64,000 bases of DNA from Ziziphus jujuba. Lineage: Eukaryota; Streptophyta; Magnoliopsida; Rosales; Rhamnaceae. Below are positions 11,862 through 21,518 of the stretch, in pieces. How positions within the stretch are numbered: position 1 is the first letter of the stretch; each line of letters begins with the position of its first letter. The notes under the pieces were generated by a model. It was not told the origin of the DNA, made no database searches, and saw nothing but the letters and a program-made list of their open reading frames with translations. The stretch lies in NCBI RefSeq assembly GCF_031755915.1, contig NC_083381.1, positions 2,988,501 to 3,052,500 of the forward strand, given 5' to 3'. A program made the position numbers and the translations under genes.

Positions 11862-14411
11862 GAAAATAATACATTTATTATTTATTATTCTTATGCAATT
11901 TGTATGATCGTACCTTGTACAAACCATGCTGCTCATCTATATAGGTCCTCACAAAATGAGGAAATTCCTCAACACGCATCAGAATGTGATTCTGCAGTTG
12001 ATAGTTTTACTTCTACAGGTATAAAACTAAGCGGTGTCTTGTGGTCCCCGACATTTTATTGAACTAACATGCTGCTAATCTTAGAACTTGCTTCATTTTG
12101 CCATGTCTGCATGAGAAAACTAAAGGATGACCTATGTTGCAATAGCTTTGGAAGAATAAGTTGTTTTCTTATTTTGGTGTGCATGTCTGAGTTTTTCTAT
12201 CTCATAGCAAGCACTATCAGCTTACTATGTAAAATAGAGCTGTGTTATGATAATAGACTCCGTACCTTGCCATGTATTGTAATATGAAGTGTTGTTTGAT
12301 TATTGGAATGAATGTATTCTGGTTTTTCCGATGCTGGTTTTGTCGTACACATGGTACTCTTTGTGTTTAAAGCATCTAATTTCTGTACATCATGAAAAAA
12401 GAAGAGAAGAGCAGCCATTTCTGTTATCATTATGTTCTTCCACATACCACTGCCATTTTGCTCTACTTCAATCTTCTAATCTGTCATGTTTTTTATTTAC
12501 TTCTAAAATGCATGAGCATAATATACTTCACCACCTTAGTTTCATTGGTAGAAGAGTTATTGACCTGTTTATTTCATCTTTCTCATGTTTCAGCCAAGCC
12601 ATCAGTTATCTCAAAAATGAAAAACAAAGAGCTGGAGCTTTCTGTCTAATGTCGTGATCAGCAATAAGGTGAGGTTTTTGTAAGCTTCATTAATTGATTC
12701 TTGGAATGACTATATGCTGGTTTTCTATTTATGCTAAGCTTGTTTCTGTTGGTTTGTTGTTCCTGCTGTTTTGCTGTTTATGCTAGGCTTGTTTCTGCTG
12801 GTTTGCTATTCCTGTTGGTTTGCTGTTTATGCTAGGCTTATTTCTGCTGGTTTGGTGTTCCTGCTGGTTTGCTATTTTTGCTAGGCTTGTTTATGCTGGT
12901 TTGTTGTTCCTGCTGGTTTGCTGTTTATGCTAGGCTTGTTTTTGCTGGTTTGTCGTTCCTGTTGGTTTGCTGTTTATGCTAGGCTTGTTTCTGCTGGTTT
13001 GCTGTTCCTGAAGGTTTGCTGTTTTTGTTAAGCTTGTTTCTGCTGGTTTGCTGTTTATGGATAATTTCGACACATAACCAGCTAGTAATTTCTTAATAGG
13101 TACATAAGCCTTTGCTTGAGACATCCAGGAAAGGATATCTTGCAGCTTTATCTCCATGAAGCTACTCCTACATTTCTTTGCTCAAGAATTTCCTCCCAAT
13201 AATCAATCCATGCATGCTTCCCTATTGAATCCAAATACTTCTTTTTCTTTCTTAATGTCCTTAGTCTTTGCAATTATATTATAGTTAGTGTGGAAAGAAT
13301 GTATTTTATTTTTAAAATTTGCATTCGCTGTTATAGGTGGTTTTTCACTTTCTCTAGCATACATAGCTTTCGAGAGGATCATTACTAGGTATTTTATTTT
13401 ATTCATGATCTGTTTTCTGGTTAATTTGTCAGATTCACTTCTCATATGATGACAAATTTTCTTGAATGACTATTCACAAATATGGTGGAGGTATGAGCTA
13501 TGCAAAAAGGGCTCTTTATTCTTGTTCCACGCATTTTGTGCTCAAAATCTACATCCTCCATATGTAGAATTTGGTTATCAGATTTTCTTATTCCTCAATG
13601 TGTTCAGTTTCAATTTGGTGATAATTTGGTGATAAAAACCAAACTGAGTTTTGACAGATGGGATAACTTTTGGATGGCTTGGGAATGTCAATCCAATAGC
13701 AAGGAATGGGCGAAAAAAAAAAAGAAGGGTTTGTAGATGACAAATGAGATGTACATCATATAGTCATGATTCTGTAAACATTTATTTTCATCTGTAAAAT
13801 GATTGTATGTCAAAATAATTATTTTACAATACTGCATTTATGTACCCCTTAAATAATGTGCGTAACTGGACTGTACTATGCAATACATTTTCTATCTTCA
13901 TACACAATACATTTTCTATGAATATATTTCTTTCAAAAATAAATTCTATGTGATTTGATGGATCAACATTCATTTGTATACTTATAGCAGACATATATCT
14001 TAATGCATATCACATTTACTCCATTGCTATTGATCTTATTGTTCCTTGTATAATGTTCTTTTTATCAAGTAGAGCATGCTTTAGTAAATTATTTGGTGTT
14101 ATTAATAGGTATGCCAAAAATGCATTCTTGTTGGTTATCTAGCAGTATACATCTTTGGGTTAAAAAAAATGGAAAGACAAAAAGAATACAAATTCAACAA
14201 CAATTTATGGAACTTAACTTTCAATAATTTGTTCACAGCACAAACATCCAAGTTACGATTTAAAAGCTAGTGAGTTACAACAATTTCAATCCAATCATTT
14301 GGCAACATTGTCAACAATTTTGTTTTCTGGTAAAGACTAATAGCTGCAATGTGCAAATTGCAGTAATGTCCAGCAGAATTCCAGCATTCCTATCAGCACC
14401 ACTATACTTAC
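11862..14411. other. MULE interior without a recognisable gene
   Basis: AT-rich DNA after the transposase. It includes a 49-bp minisatellite. Minus-strand ORFs at 12930-13157 and 13203-13445 look partly exon-like (DYWEEILEQ and EIKLQDILSWMSQAKAYV). I cannot assign them to a family, and they may be another captured fragment. The plus ORFs at 12289-12657 are T-rich and lack family features. Confidence 0.5.
12724..13058 (+). repeat. 49-bp minisatellite, about seven copies
   Basis: The unit is GCTGTTTATGCTAGGCTTGT followed by TTCTGCTGGTTTGCTGTTCC and TGCTGGTTT. Copies differ by a few substitutions and the last is truncated. Read on the minus strand it gives a repetitive polypeptide with SKPAETS and NQQKQA motifs, most likely a by-product. 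Confidence 0.9.
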
Positions 14412-14957
14412 TCCCTTTGACAGCTCTTCATTCCCATCTTTCCTTGCAGATGCTATGCCATCAAACTCATCGACAAAAACCTATAAATTAAACCTATTGG
14501 TTTTCCAACTGGAAGGTCATAAATAATGAATTAAACAAATGTCAAAGAATTGAAAATTATTTTCAGATAAATAAGACCATCCTTAGACATTAAGTACATG
14601 TCTATCTCCCAAGCTCTAAATGTCATTAAAAACCTCCCTCTGGTAATGACGTTGGCTATGGTTAAAACACTGGTATGAAAGTGACACTAAAGAAGCTTAT
14701 CAAAAAATTTATAAACTAATTGTAAGTCTATAACTACATGCATTTAATTGCAAACATAGAATGATATGTTTCCTTAATAAATAGAAGGCAAACTATTTAA
14801 CAAGGGAATAAAACTCACCACAGCATGTGTAGCTTATTGAGCTGAATCAAACACTTTATCCAAAGATTGACCGCTTTCATCATAATATTAACTAATAATA
14901 TTGCTCCCTTTCACTAGAGACATCTTTCCTGTGCCAAGTGGGCCATGAAGTAGCACT
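14412..14957 (-). pseudogene. Captured AAA ATPase fragment (CIP111/CDC48C-like), two exons
   Basis: Exon A (14957-14819) translates as KGVLLHGPLGTGKMSLVKGS, then NIIS-stop-YYDESGQSLDKVFDSAQ-stop-ATHAV. This is a Walker A region (family GPPGTGKT, here with two substitutions) followed by a stretch typical of the calmodulin-interacting AAA protein CIP111. It ends at a GTGAGT donor. Exon B (14480-14412) follows an AG acceptor and reads VFVDEFDGIASARKDGNEEL, a Walker B region (family FIDELD). Two stops and a short internal loss after Walker A make it non-functional. Such proteins are hexameric unfoldases. The fragment lies inside the MULE, with introns kept, which points to capture of genomic DNA. 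Confidence 0.75.
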
Positions 14958-15208
14958 CCCTTTGTTCGTCATGAATTAACAAACACATGGTTACTGAAAG
15001 TTGTACTTACTTGACAAGTCATATTTCAATTGAGAAATGCGATTCAATCCTCAAACAATTCAACATACTTGACAATCATATTTCATAGATAATTGTAACA
15101 GCCAATTTCAACAACCCATACAGCAAGCTAAATAAGATACATATGGTGCTTAACAAGCACAAATTAGTTTACCAACCAAACAGACACATATATTACTTGA
15201 CTACATCA

Positions 15209-15645
15209 CTAGGCAAACATTTTAAACAAAATAAATAATAAAAGAACAAGAACTATCAAAGTTTTAACGTCATATTGGTCGCTTCTCTTAGTATTATTCT
15301 GAATTGCTTCAATCATATCATTAGATTTCTCCACTTGCACAGATAAATGATGAACTTCACTGATAAGTATATCTATTTTATCTCGTTTAGCTTCCCCTTG
15401 TTGTGCCCAAATGAATTTACCATATCCTTTTCCCTGTGTCAAGTAAACATATATAATTTATTTATTTTATAAACGGAAACAAATGAAAATTTAACACATT
15501 AACATTAATGTACAACCTATTCTCCATCTAAGCATTTCCAGAATTGACGATTTGGGTTCTTATCTGTCTTTGATGTTCTTAAATGCATATATTGCCCATA
15601 TGAACACATCCGAATCGGTTGAACATCACTAGTACTTGTTGACAT
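15209..15645 (-). pseudogene. GRF-type zinc-finger/transmembrane protein fragment, two exons
   Basis: Exon 1 (ATG at 15645) reads MSTSTSDVQ..., then CSYGQYMHLRTSKTDKNPNR and QFWKC. This is the signature of plant GRF zinc fingers (C-x-G...TS.T..NPGR.F..C). It meets TAG at 15517-15519, just before a GT. After a likely intron, exon 2 (about 15436-15209) continues GKGYGKFIWAQQGEAKRDKI, then a heptad-like region and a C-terminal membrane segment (LIVLVLLLFILFKMF). This domain order, with a finger, short coiled coil and tail anchor, is common in small plant GRF proteins of unknown role. The stop at the exon end may be a lesion or a splice variant. It may be captured host DNA or a MULE accessory gene. 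Confidence 0.65.
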
Positions 15646-16588
15646 GCTTACGTAATAATCTCAAGCTCTGACTTCTAAAGAAGACAATGTAGAATTTAAT
15701 AAGCTATAAAAGCCAAAAGACATATAAAAAAAAACAAAAAAACAAAAAAACAAAACAAAAATACAAAAACCACCAGCAGCCTTTCTACATGAATGAATGA
15801 ATGAATCTAACTTAACAATAACAATGACTATAAAACAATAGCAATAACAATAGCAATTATAGCCAAGCCATATATATTATATGGCTTTTCCCTATTCATA
15901 CGGTTTGCTTAATATTCACTTTCAACATGATGCCAGATCATCTGATTCTCCTTTTTGCCACTCCCTCCAACACCTATGCTCCTACATTTCAGAATCTATT
16001 TTCAAATCTATCCTGGAAGCATCCGAAAATTGCATTATTATAATCACTTTCATTTTGTTCACTATCATTTGAAACCTCTGATTGTCACTTTCTCTTTGTT
16101 ACCCCTCCTAGTCCTGTATGAAACTTCCTACACACCCTTTTCACTTCCAATTAGCCTTTAAAACGGTCTAAAACTAAAAATGTCTGCTGTCCTGCATTGT
16201 ATGTAGTGCATGGAGGATGTTTGCAATGTTTAAATACAATGGTAATGCTAACATATAACGATATCCACATTTCTGTATTATATTTAAATTTAGTGTGTTT
16301 TACCCTAGAAAAAATATATAAATACATAAATTTAGTGCATACAACACCATACTAGGATGGATAATATGTGTGGTTATGAGCAAAATTTAAATAGGTTGCC
16401 AGATGGGTTGAGTTTGTTGGTCTATGGAGAACCAGCCTTCTCTCCCTCTCCCTTTAAAAGAATGTACACAAATAATTATTTTATTTTAAAAACTAAGTAG
16501 AAATAAAGGTTAAATATAGTAATACCACATCAGCAACATATAGTATGACAATCATGCTAAAATTGAAAGACTAAGCCAAGAAACTTAC

Positions 16589-16673
16589 TAGCCAGTGCTT
16601 GACAATATGCCTGAACAAAAGCCTTAGCCAAAATACCGGAGCTCATTGCAAGTAAATTAGCCACCTTGCAACC
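16589..16673 (-). pseudogene. Captured PAM16 (TIM16) first coding exon
   Basis: The minus strand reads ANLLAMSSGILAKAFVQAYC then QALA, ending at a GTAAGT donor in the position that would complete an Asn codon. Plant PAM16 starts with a closely similar segment (ANLIVMGSGI..RAV.QAYRQALAN). PAM16 is the J-like partner in the mitochondrial presequence import motor. Upstream of the segment the frame is disturbed and no ATG is in place. No further PAM16 exons were found in the MULE, so this is a single captured exon. Confidence 0.7.
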
Positions 16674-17884
16674 TGTGCAAATCTATGAATGAATAAGCTA
16701 AACAAACCAATCAAAAGGAATGATGATCTTGGACAAGCAAAAATGACATCCTGTTTTTCACTTTATTTATTCTTATAGTTAACTTTTCCTTTGTCTCTCT
16801 TATAGAAAAGAAAACTAATTTGAGTGGCATAACTTCTAAGATATACAATGCTATTCTTGGACTCAGCAAAGCTTCCAACAAATATTGGACTAACATAGCT
16901 ATAGAAGGTTGTAACCCATTCACAAAGTATGCTCACTAACCATTAGAAACATACTATTCAACCAGCAGTTTATGGTTTACTAAATCAAAATAATAGAACT
17001 ATATTGCTTATAAATGGGAACACAACCACACTGCATCTGCCACTACCTCAAATGCAAAAAGACTAAGATAGACAATACAAGCTGTAAATAGATACATCCA
17101 TTACATGTTTCCATGGTCGTGGGTATGCTCGAATTGTTCATGAATTCTCACCATTATCAATTCCCCAATCCTAACCCAAAATAGAAAAAGCTGTAAAAAT
17201 TTATATCCAAATTCATTGGCAAGCTAACCATACCATATGAAAATAAAAAATCCTAATCTTATAAGACAAAAAAATAAATAAATACAAAAGTTTAGCTAAA
17301 ACAATTGATTTCAAATTTTCTATCCGGGTTCTTTCCTGTTTCTCAATTTTTAATTATTTTTTTCTACAAAAAGGATATAATATATAATAAAACAAGTATA
17401 TCATTAAAGACTTCATAAAAGGGGGTTTATAACCAGATCTTAAAGAATTGTACTAATAAAGAGCCAAAAACTGAATAATAAGTTTAAAAAGCAGGGAAAC
17501 AAGACAAACAAGATGACTATTCTCTAGATTATTGTCCTATTTTAAATCGATTTATCAACATTTTAATTCCCACCGGCTTCCCATCTAAGTAATTCGTGGT
17601 AAAAGTTTGGAAAATACATTTTCTAAAACAAATAAAAAAAGAAAAAGAAAAAAATAAACGAGGGTAATAAAATATACAAAGAATAGTGGGCTGGCCGGTG
17701 GAACTTAAAGACAAAAAACGGTGGGGCTGGTATGGCTGGATCCCGAATGCTGGCTGGAAGGGTGGTTGGATCCCGAGTATTGGTTGGAACGGTGGGTTGG
17801 GAAGGGTGGACACAAGCTGGAAAAGGAATGTAGCTTGGGAGAAAAAGAGGAATGGAGGTTGTGAATCTTAGAAATGGTGGAAAA
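16674..17884. other. MULE interior and right subterminal region without genes
   Basis: Mostly AT-rich sequence. From 17690 to 17860 it turns G-rich on the plus strand, with repeats of GGCTGG and GGATCCCGA motifs. These are subterminal repeats comparable to the C-rich ones inside the left TIR. Overlapping minus ORFs here are rich in proline and phenylalanine and are by-products of the repeats. Confidence 0.6.
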
Positions 17885-17981
17885 TAAGCGATTTGGAATT
17901 TTGGCAAAGCTAGTGTGCGCTGGTGTGAGTTGATGCGCGCGGGAAGGGGAGAGCTTTGTGCCAAATATCACACGTGAGGAA

Positions 17982-19016
17982 TGTAATAGCCCAGTCTACC
18001 CGCATGTGATATTGTCCGCTTTGGGCCTCGCCAGCACGGTTTAAAATGCATCATAGTGGTTAGGGGTTCCACCCCTTCACCTGCCAGTCCCATTAGTCCA
18101 GGCCTCCCAGGCTCAACCATGATACTGTCCGCTTTGAAAGCTAGGTGGTGAGTCCAATCCTACCCCTCACGATTTTCTATGCATCTCTAGGAGATGGTAA
18201 CGCGTCATAGTGGTTAGGGGTCCCACCCTTTTACCTGCTAGTCCCACTGGCCTAAGCTTCCTAGGCCTAACCATGATACTGTCCGTTTTAGAAGCTAGGT
18301 GGTGAGCCCAATCCTACCTCTCACGGTTTTCTATGCATCATAGTGGTTAGGGGTTCTACCCTTTCACCTCCCAGTCCCACTGGCCTGTGCCTCCTAGGCC
18401 CAACCATGATACTGTCTGCTTTGCAATCTAGGTGGTGAGCCCAATCCTACCCTTCACAGTTTTCTACATGTCACAAGGGAAAGTTATCCACACCCTTATA
18501 AGGCATGCTTCGTTCCCATTTTCAACCAATGTCGGATCTCACAATCCACCCTCTTTGGGGCCCAGCATCCTCGCTGGCACATCGATTTGGGTATTGGCTC
18601 TGATACCAACTATAACAGTCCAGTCCACCCGCATGTGATATTGTCCACTTTGGGCTTCGCCCTCACAGGTTTAAAATGCATCATAGTGGTTATGGGTCCT
18701 ACCCCTTCACCTGCCAGTCCCATTGGCCCGGGCCTTCCAGGCCCAACCATGATACTGTCACTTTTGAAACTAGGTGGTGAGCCAAATCTTACCCCTCACA
18801 GTTTTCTATTTGTCATAGTGGTTAGGGGTCCCACCCTTCACCTGCCAGTCCCAATGGCTTCGACCTCCCAGGCTCAACCATGATACTGTCACTTTGGAAG
18901 CTAGGTGGTGAGCCCAATCCTACCCCTCATGGTTTTCTACGCGTCACAAAGGAAAGGTATCCACACCTTTATAAGGCATGCTTTGTTCCCCTTTCCAATC
19001 GATGTGGGATCTCACA
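17982..19016 (-). mobile_element. TRIM (terminal-repeat retrotransposon in miniature)
   Basis: Flanked by a perfect 5-bp target duplication, AGGAA (17977-17981 and 19017-19021). Read on the minus strand, each LTR starts TGTGAGATCCCACATCG and ends CTATTACA or the mutated CTGTTATA. Lower-coordinate LTR: 17982-18543 (562 bp). Higher-coordinate LTR: 18611-19016 (406 bp). Only 67 bp separate them. That spacer holds an initiator-Met primer-binding site (minus strand TGGTATCAGAGCCA, 18595-18608) and a purine tract next to the 3' LTR (AAAGAGGGTGGAT). It codes for nothing, so mobility would depend on other elements. The LTR length difference comes from internal repeats. Confidence 0.92.
18040..18900 (-). 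repeat. Internal tandem repeats in the TRIM LTRs (three versus two copies)
   Basis: A unit of roughly 130 bp begins GCATCATAGTGGTTAGGGGT and includes CCAACCATGATACTGTC and AGCTAGGTGGTGAGCCCAAT. Copies begin near 18049, 18200 and 18337 in one LTR and near 18678 and 18812 in the other. Confidence 0.85.
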
Positions 19017-19108
19017 AGGAAGTTTCAATCTGAGCTGTTCCTGCCAGGTGTTACAATCCAATGCAATTTTCATCATGTTTTTTGTCCTCACATAAACCAA
19101 GTGGACGG

Positions 19109-19350
19109 TCTTTATTATGACACTGGTTCCTTGTTTATTATTGCAATGCTGTAAGCTTGTGGAATGAATTGTAGTAGGGTAGGAGGAATAAGGGCACATC
19201 TTTAGAAGTATGTTTTTCATGCAGGAATTTTGTGGTAAGTTCAACCTTTAAGGGAGATGCTGCCCAATTTTCCTTGGAAGGTCCAGTAGGGTTTTCCTAG
19301 GATTAGGGCTTGTCTGGGTTCTGATGAGGGATCTTAGCAGAGTCCTGACA
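19109..19350 (+). repeat. 3' LTR of the gypsy element, second part (after the MULE)
   Basis: TTTATTATGACACTGGTTCC and what follows match left-LTR positions 970-1211 colinearly, ending CCTGACA at 19350. This resumes exactly where the 3' LTR was broken at 7330, so the two pieces are one LTR separated by an insertion. Confidence 0.88.
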
Positions 19351-19365
19351 TTTAAATTCTAGCAT

Positions 19366-19567
19366 CAACTACCAAGGATGATAGCTTAGAGGAAGGAAGC
19401 AACTCAGCCTTCACATCTGTGAATCAGGGAGTTGAGGTTTGAGTCTTGGAAAGTTCCGTTATTGTCTCAGAAGGTCCCATGCCACAATGTCGCGTGGCGC
19501 AGGGCTTCAACATGATGCCCATGATACTACCAGGAGACATCTTTTTTTATTTACCAAAAAAAAAAAA
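19366..19567 (+). mobile_element. tRNA-derived SINE
   Basis: It is bounded by a 12-bp direct repeat AAATTCTAGCAT (19354-19365 and 19568-19579) and ends in a poly(A) run. Inside are an RNA polymerase III box A, TAGCTTAGAGG (19382-19392, perfect to consensus), and a box B, GGTTTGAGTC (19436-19445, one mismatch), 43 bp apart. It sits in the upstream region of an RLP remnant; the same region near 50230 lacks it. It would be retrotransposed by LINE machinery. Confidence 0.88.
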
Positions 19568-19579
19568 AAATTCTAGCAT

Positions 19580-19871
19580 TAACAAGTGATTGACTAATGT
19601 GATAATTAATCATCGAAAAAACTCTAAAATATTCCACAACAATAGTTCGTGATATGATGTTTATTAATTGACAGAATCTTATAGTTCTTTTTTTTTTTTA
19701 TGTATAGTTGTTTTAGTTTTTTAAGAATCAATATACGTATTTGACAAAAAAGCAAGTGGGATAGGTATTGATCACCATTGGTGAAATAATTGGACTCTAT
19801 ATATTAGCATATAAACAGATATTCAGCTCCTACAAATTTCATATCCTTTTAGTCTTAACTAATTAAGCATC
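19580..19871 (+). promoter_or_regulatory. RLP upstream region, copy 1
   Basis: Matches 50225-50562, and more distantly 40480-40720 and 63430-63759. A TATA box lies at 19798-19803 (CTCTATATATTAGCATATAA), about 70 bp before the ATG. The conserved segment GTGGGATAGGT...ATCACCATTGGTG precedes it. Confidence 0.65.
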
Positions 19872-19943
19872 ATGGAGAATTTCAGCCACCTTTTTGTATT
19901 TCTAATAACTATGAATGTTATCATTATAGTCTCTTTTTATAAT
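19872..19943 (+). pseudogene. Truncated RLP copy 1: signal peptide only
   Basis: ATG 19872 starts [13 protein letters not shown]..., matching the signal peptide of the RLP at 40721 (MENSSHLLVFLIA...) for about 24 residues, as far as SFYN/SFCN. Beyond that the sequence is unrelated AT-rich DNA with a TA microsatellite, and no LRR sequence follows. The ORF runs to 20078 only by chance. The copy at 50563 is truncated at the same place, so the truncation predates the segmental duplication. From 19944 to 20385 I see no gene. Confidence 0.8.
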
Positions 19944-20385
19944 TTTCTTACCATATTATATATGTATATATATATATGTATATATGTATATACAAAATCA
20001 AGCTTACATCGGAACAATCTAGTGGTTTTAATGTTAGATATTACTTTATTAGTCCTTAAATTATATCGAGGGCTATGATTTAAAATTTAAAAATAGTTAA
20101 ATATAGATTTAGTGATATAATTAAACCCTGTTAAAGAACATTGAATCATTTCAGAACTTGTTGATTAATAAATATAGTTTTTAATCTCAGTCCTTCTGCG
20201 ATCCAAAAGTTGAAAAACTAAGTTCTCACATTAGTTCTGATAATAAAAACATGATTTTAAATCTAGTCATATATATATATAGTTCTACTATAGAAACGAT
20301 AAGGTCCACTTCATATTGGAAGTATTTAACGTTGAATATTATTTTAGGAGGATCAATTTTATTTCCGAATGGACAAGTCCACTTT

Positions 20386-21518
20386 TGATGCGAATCCGCC
20401 AGAACCCACACAACCGACAACTCGCTGGGGTACCGACCCGACACGAATGAAGACCAGGCCAATCACTAGAGCTCAAGCTAAGAGGTTTAGGGATCACCTT
20501 GCTGCATTTATCCAGGGCATTATTCTTTCTCAAGAGGGCTTATCTATTCCCCAAGAACCTAGGCCTATTCTGAGCATACAAGTGGTGGAAGCCAGTACAG
20601 ACCCGAGTAGCGGTTTTGATACTTTTTAGGAGTCCGGACAGCATGAAATGGTTCCAAATATTTATGGATTTAATTTATATGTATAATAAGTCATGGAATC
20701 AATTCAAGGCAGCTTCAAAGGCAAACAAACAGGTGGTGTGCGCATGGGTCCAAGATTTGCCGGGTTTTGCTGTATTTTGTGCTGGCTTTACTATATTGTG
20801 CTGAGTTGGCTTTTTTGCTTTCCTCCAAGCAAGGGAAACGTGTGGGACTTCATGGTCGGCTTATTTGGCATCCTAAAAAGCATATTGAAGCTGATTTGGA
20901 GCTTAAATTGGTCAAAGATTGATCAAACGCAACTTAGTCAAAAAGCTAGTATTTCAGGTTCCTAATTTGATTCTACTTTTTGTTTTAGGAAATTTCCATT
21001 ACTTTTTTGGTTTTTATTTATCTGTTTGTTGGAAAAATAAGTTTAGGAAATTTCTTATTTTATTATTTCCATTTTAAATTAATTATTTCCTAATCCAAAA
21101 TAAAGGAATTAATTAATTAGAATTTAGATTTAGGAAAGTAGGAAATTCGGCCACTTTAGGAAAGGTTATTGTATGGCCGGTTTTCCTTATGTCTTCTAGG
21201 GTTTATTGTGTAAATTTTTCAGCCTATTTAAAGATTTTTTTTATCAATAATAATCAGTACATTATTCATACAGGAAATTAATTTGTGAGATTGAATTCTC
21301 TTCGTTCTTTTGAACACCTAAAACACCATTAGAGAGTGACTGTTTTAGTTTTGACTTATCAATAGGACTTCCATAACATATTGTGGCGTCTTCACTATAC
21401 CAAGGTTTCTAGTCACAAGTTGATTAGGGGTTAAGTTTTCCATTAAAACTTGAACTTAATTTTTGATCTGGGCTAATATAATACGGGTTTAGGAACAGGT
21501 CGTTCTAGGTTCGTATTA
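20386..21518 (+). repeat. 5' LTR of the gypsy element at 20386
   Basis: Starts TGATGCGAATCCGCC. It ends TTCGTATTA, against TTCGTATCA in its partner, so the terminal CA is mutated. The ORFs at 20369-20965 lie in the LTR and have no family features. Confidence 0.9.

Larger units (their letters stand above)
7331..19108 (+). mobile_element. Mutator-like transposable element (MULE, FAR1-type) inserted in the gypsy 3' LTR
   Basis: Long terminal inverted repeats of about 200 bp bound it. The left end reads CCATCTGTATG...GTCCAAAAACGTGATC; the right end, reverse-complemented, reads CCGTCCACTTGG...GGACAAAAAACATGATG. The flanks TGTATATTA (7322-7330) and TCTTTATTA (19109-19117) are a plausible 9-bp target duplication with two mismatches, the size expected for Mutator. 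Contents in order: noncoding leader with a 48-bp repeat, decayed transposase (9656-11861), about 2.5 kb of noncoding DNA with a 49-bp minisatellite, minus-strand fragments resembling an AAA ATPase, a GRF zinc-finger protein and PAM16, then subterminal repeats. A TRIM sits in the right TIR. Confidence 0.88.
17885..19108 (-). repeat. Right terminal inverted repeat of the MULE, interrupted by a TRIM
   Basis: The inner part, 17885-17981, and the outer part, 19022-19108, together pair with 7331-7540. The interruption lies at an AGGAA target. Removing the TRIM and one AGGAA restores the continuity seen in the left TIR (GATTGAAACTT followed by CCTCACGTG). Confidence 0.85.
1..19350 (+). mobile_element. 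Decayed Ty3/gypsy LTR retrotransposon with nested insertions; 5' end lies before the window
   Basis: The sequence at 1-960 recurs at about 6371-7330, giving two direct LTR copies. An initiator-Met primer-binding site follows the left LTR and a polypurine tract precedes the right one. Between them are remnants of protease, RNase H and integrase in gypsy order. gag and most of reverse transcriptase are gone: only about 3.0 kb of internal DNA remains, in many frames. The right LTR runs 4234-7330, is broken by a MULE, and resumes at 19109-19350. Total LTR length is about 3.3 kb. Long LTRs plus this pol type suggest a chromovirus of the Tekay/Del kind (inference). The target duplication cannot be checked because the left end is outside the window. 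Confidence 0.9.

Noticed and set aside
17529..17971. Proline-rich minus-strand ORFs at the right end of the MULE
   Set aside because: They follow subterminal and terminal repeats in several frames at once, as non-coding repeats do.
7331..19108. Two independent gypsy LTR fragments at 7330 and 19109
   Set aside because: The second resumes where the first stops relative to the left LTR, and the interval has transposon ends.
19872..20078. A 68-residue secreted peptide gene
   Set aside because: Only the first ~24 residues match the RLP signal peptide; the rest is a translated TA microsatellite.
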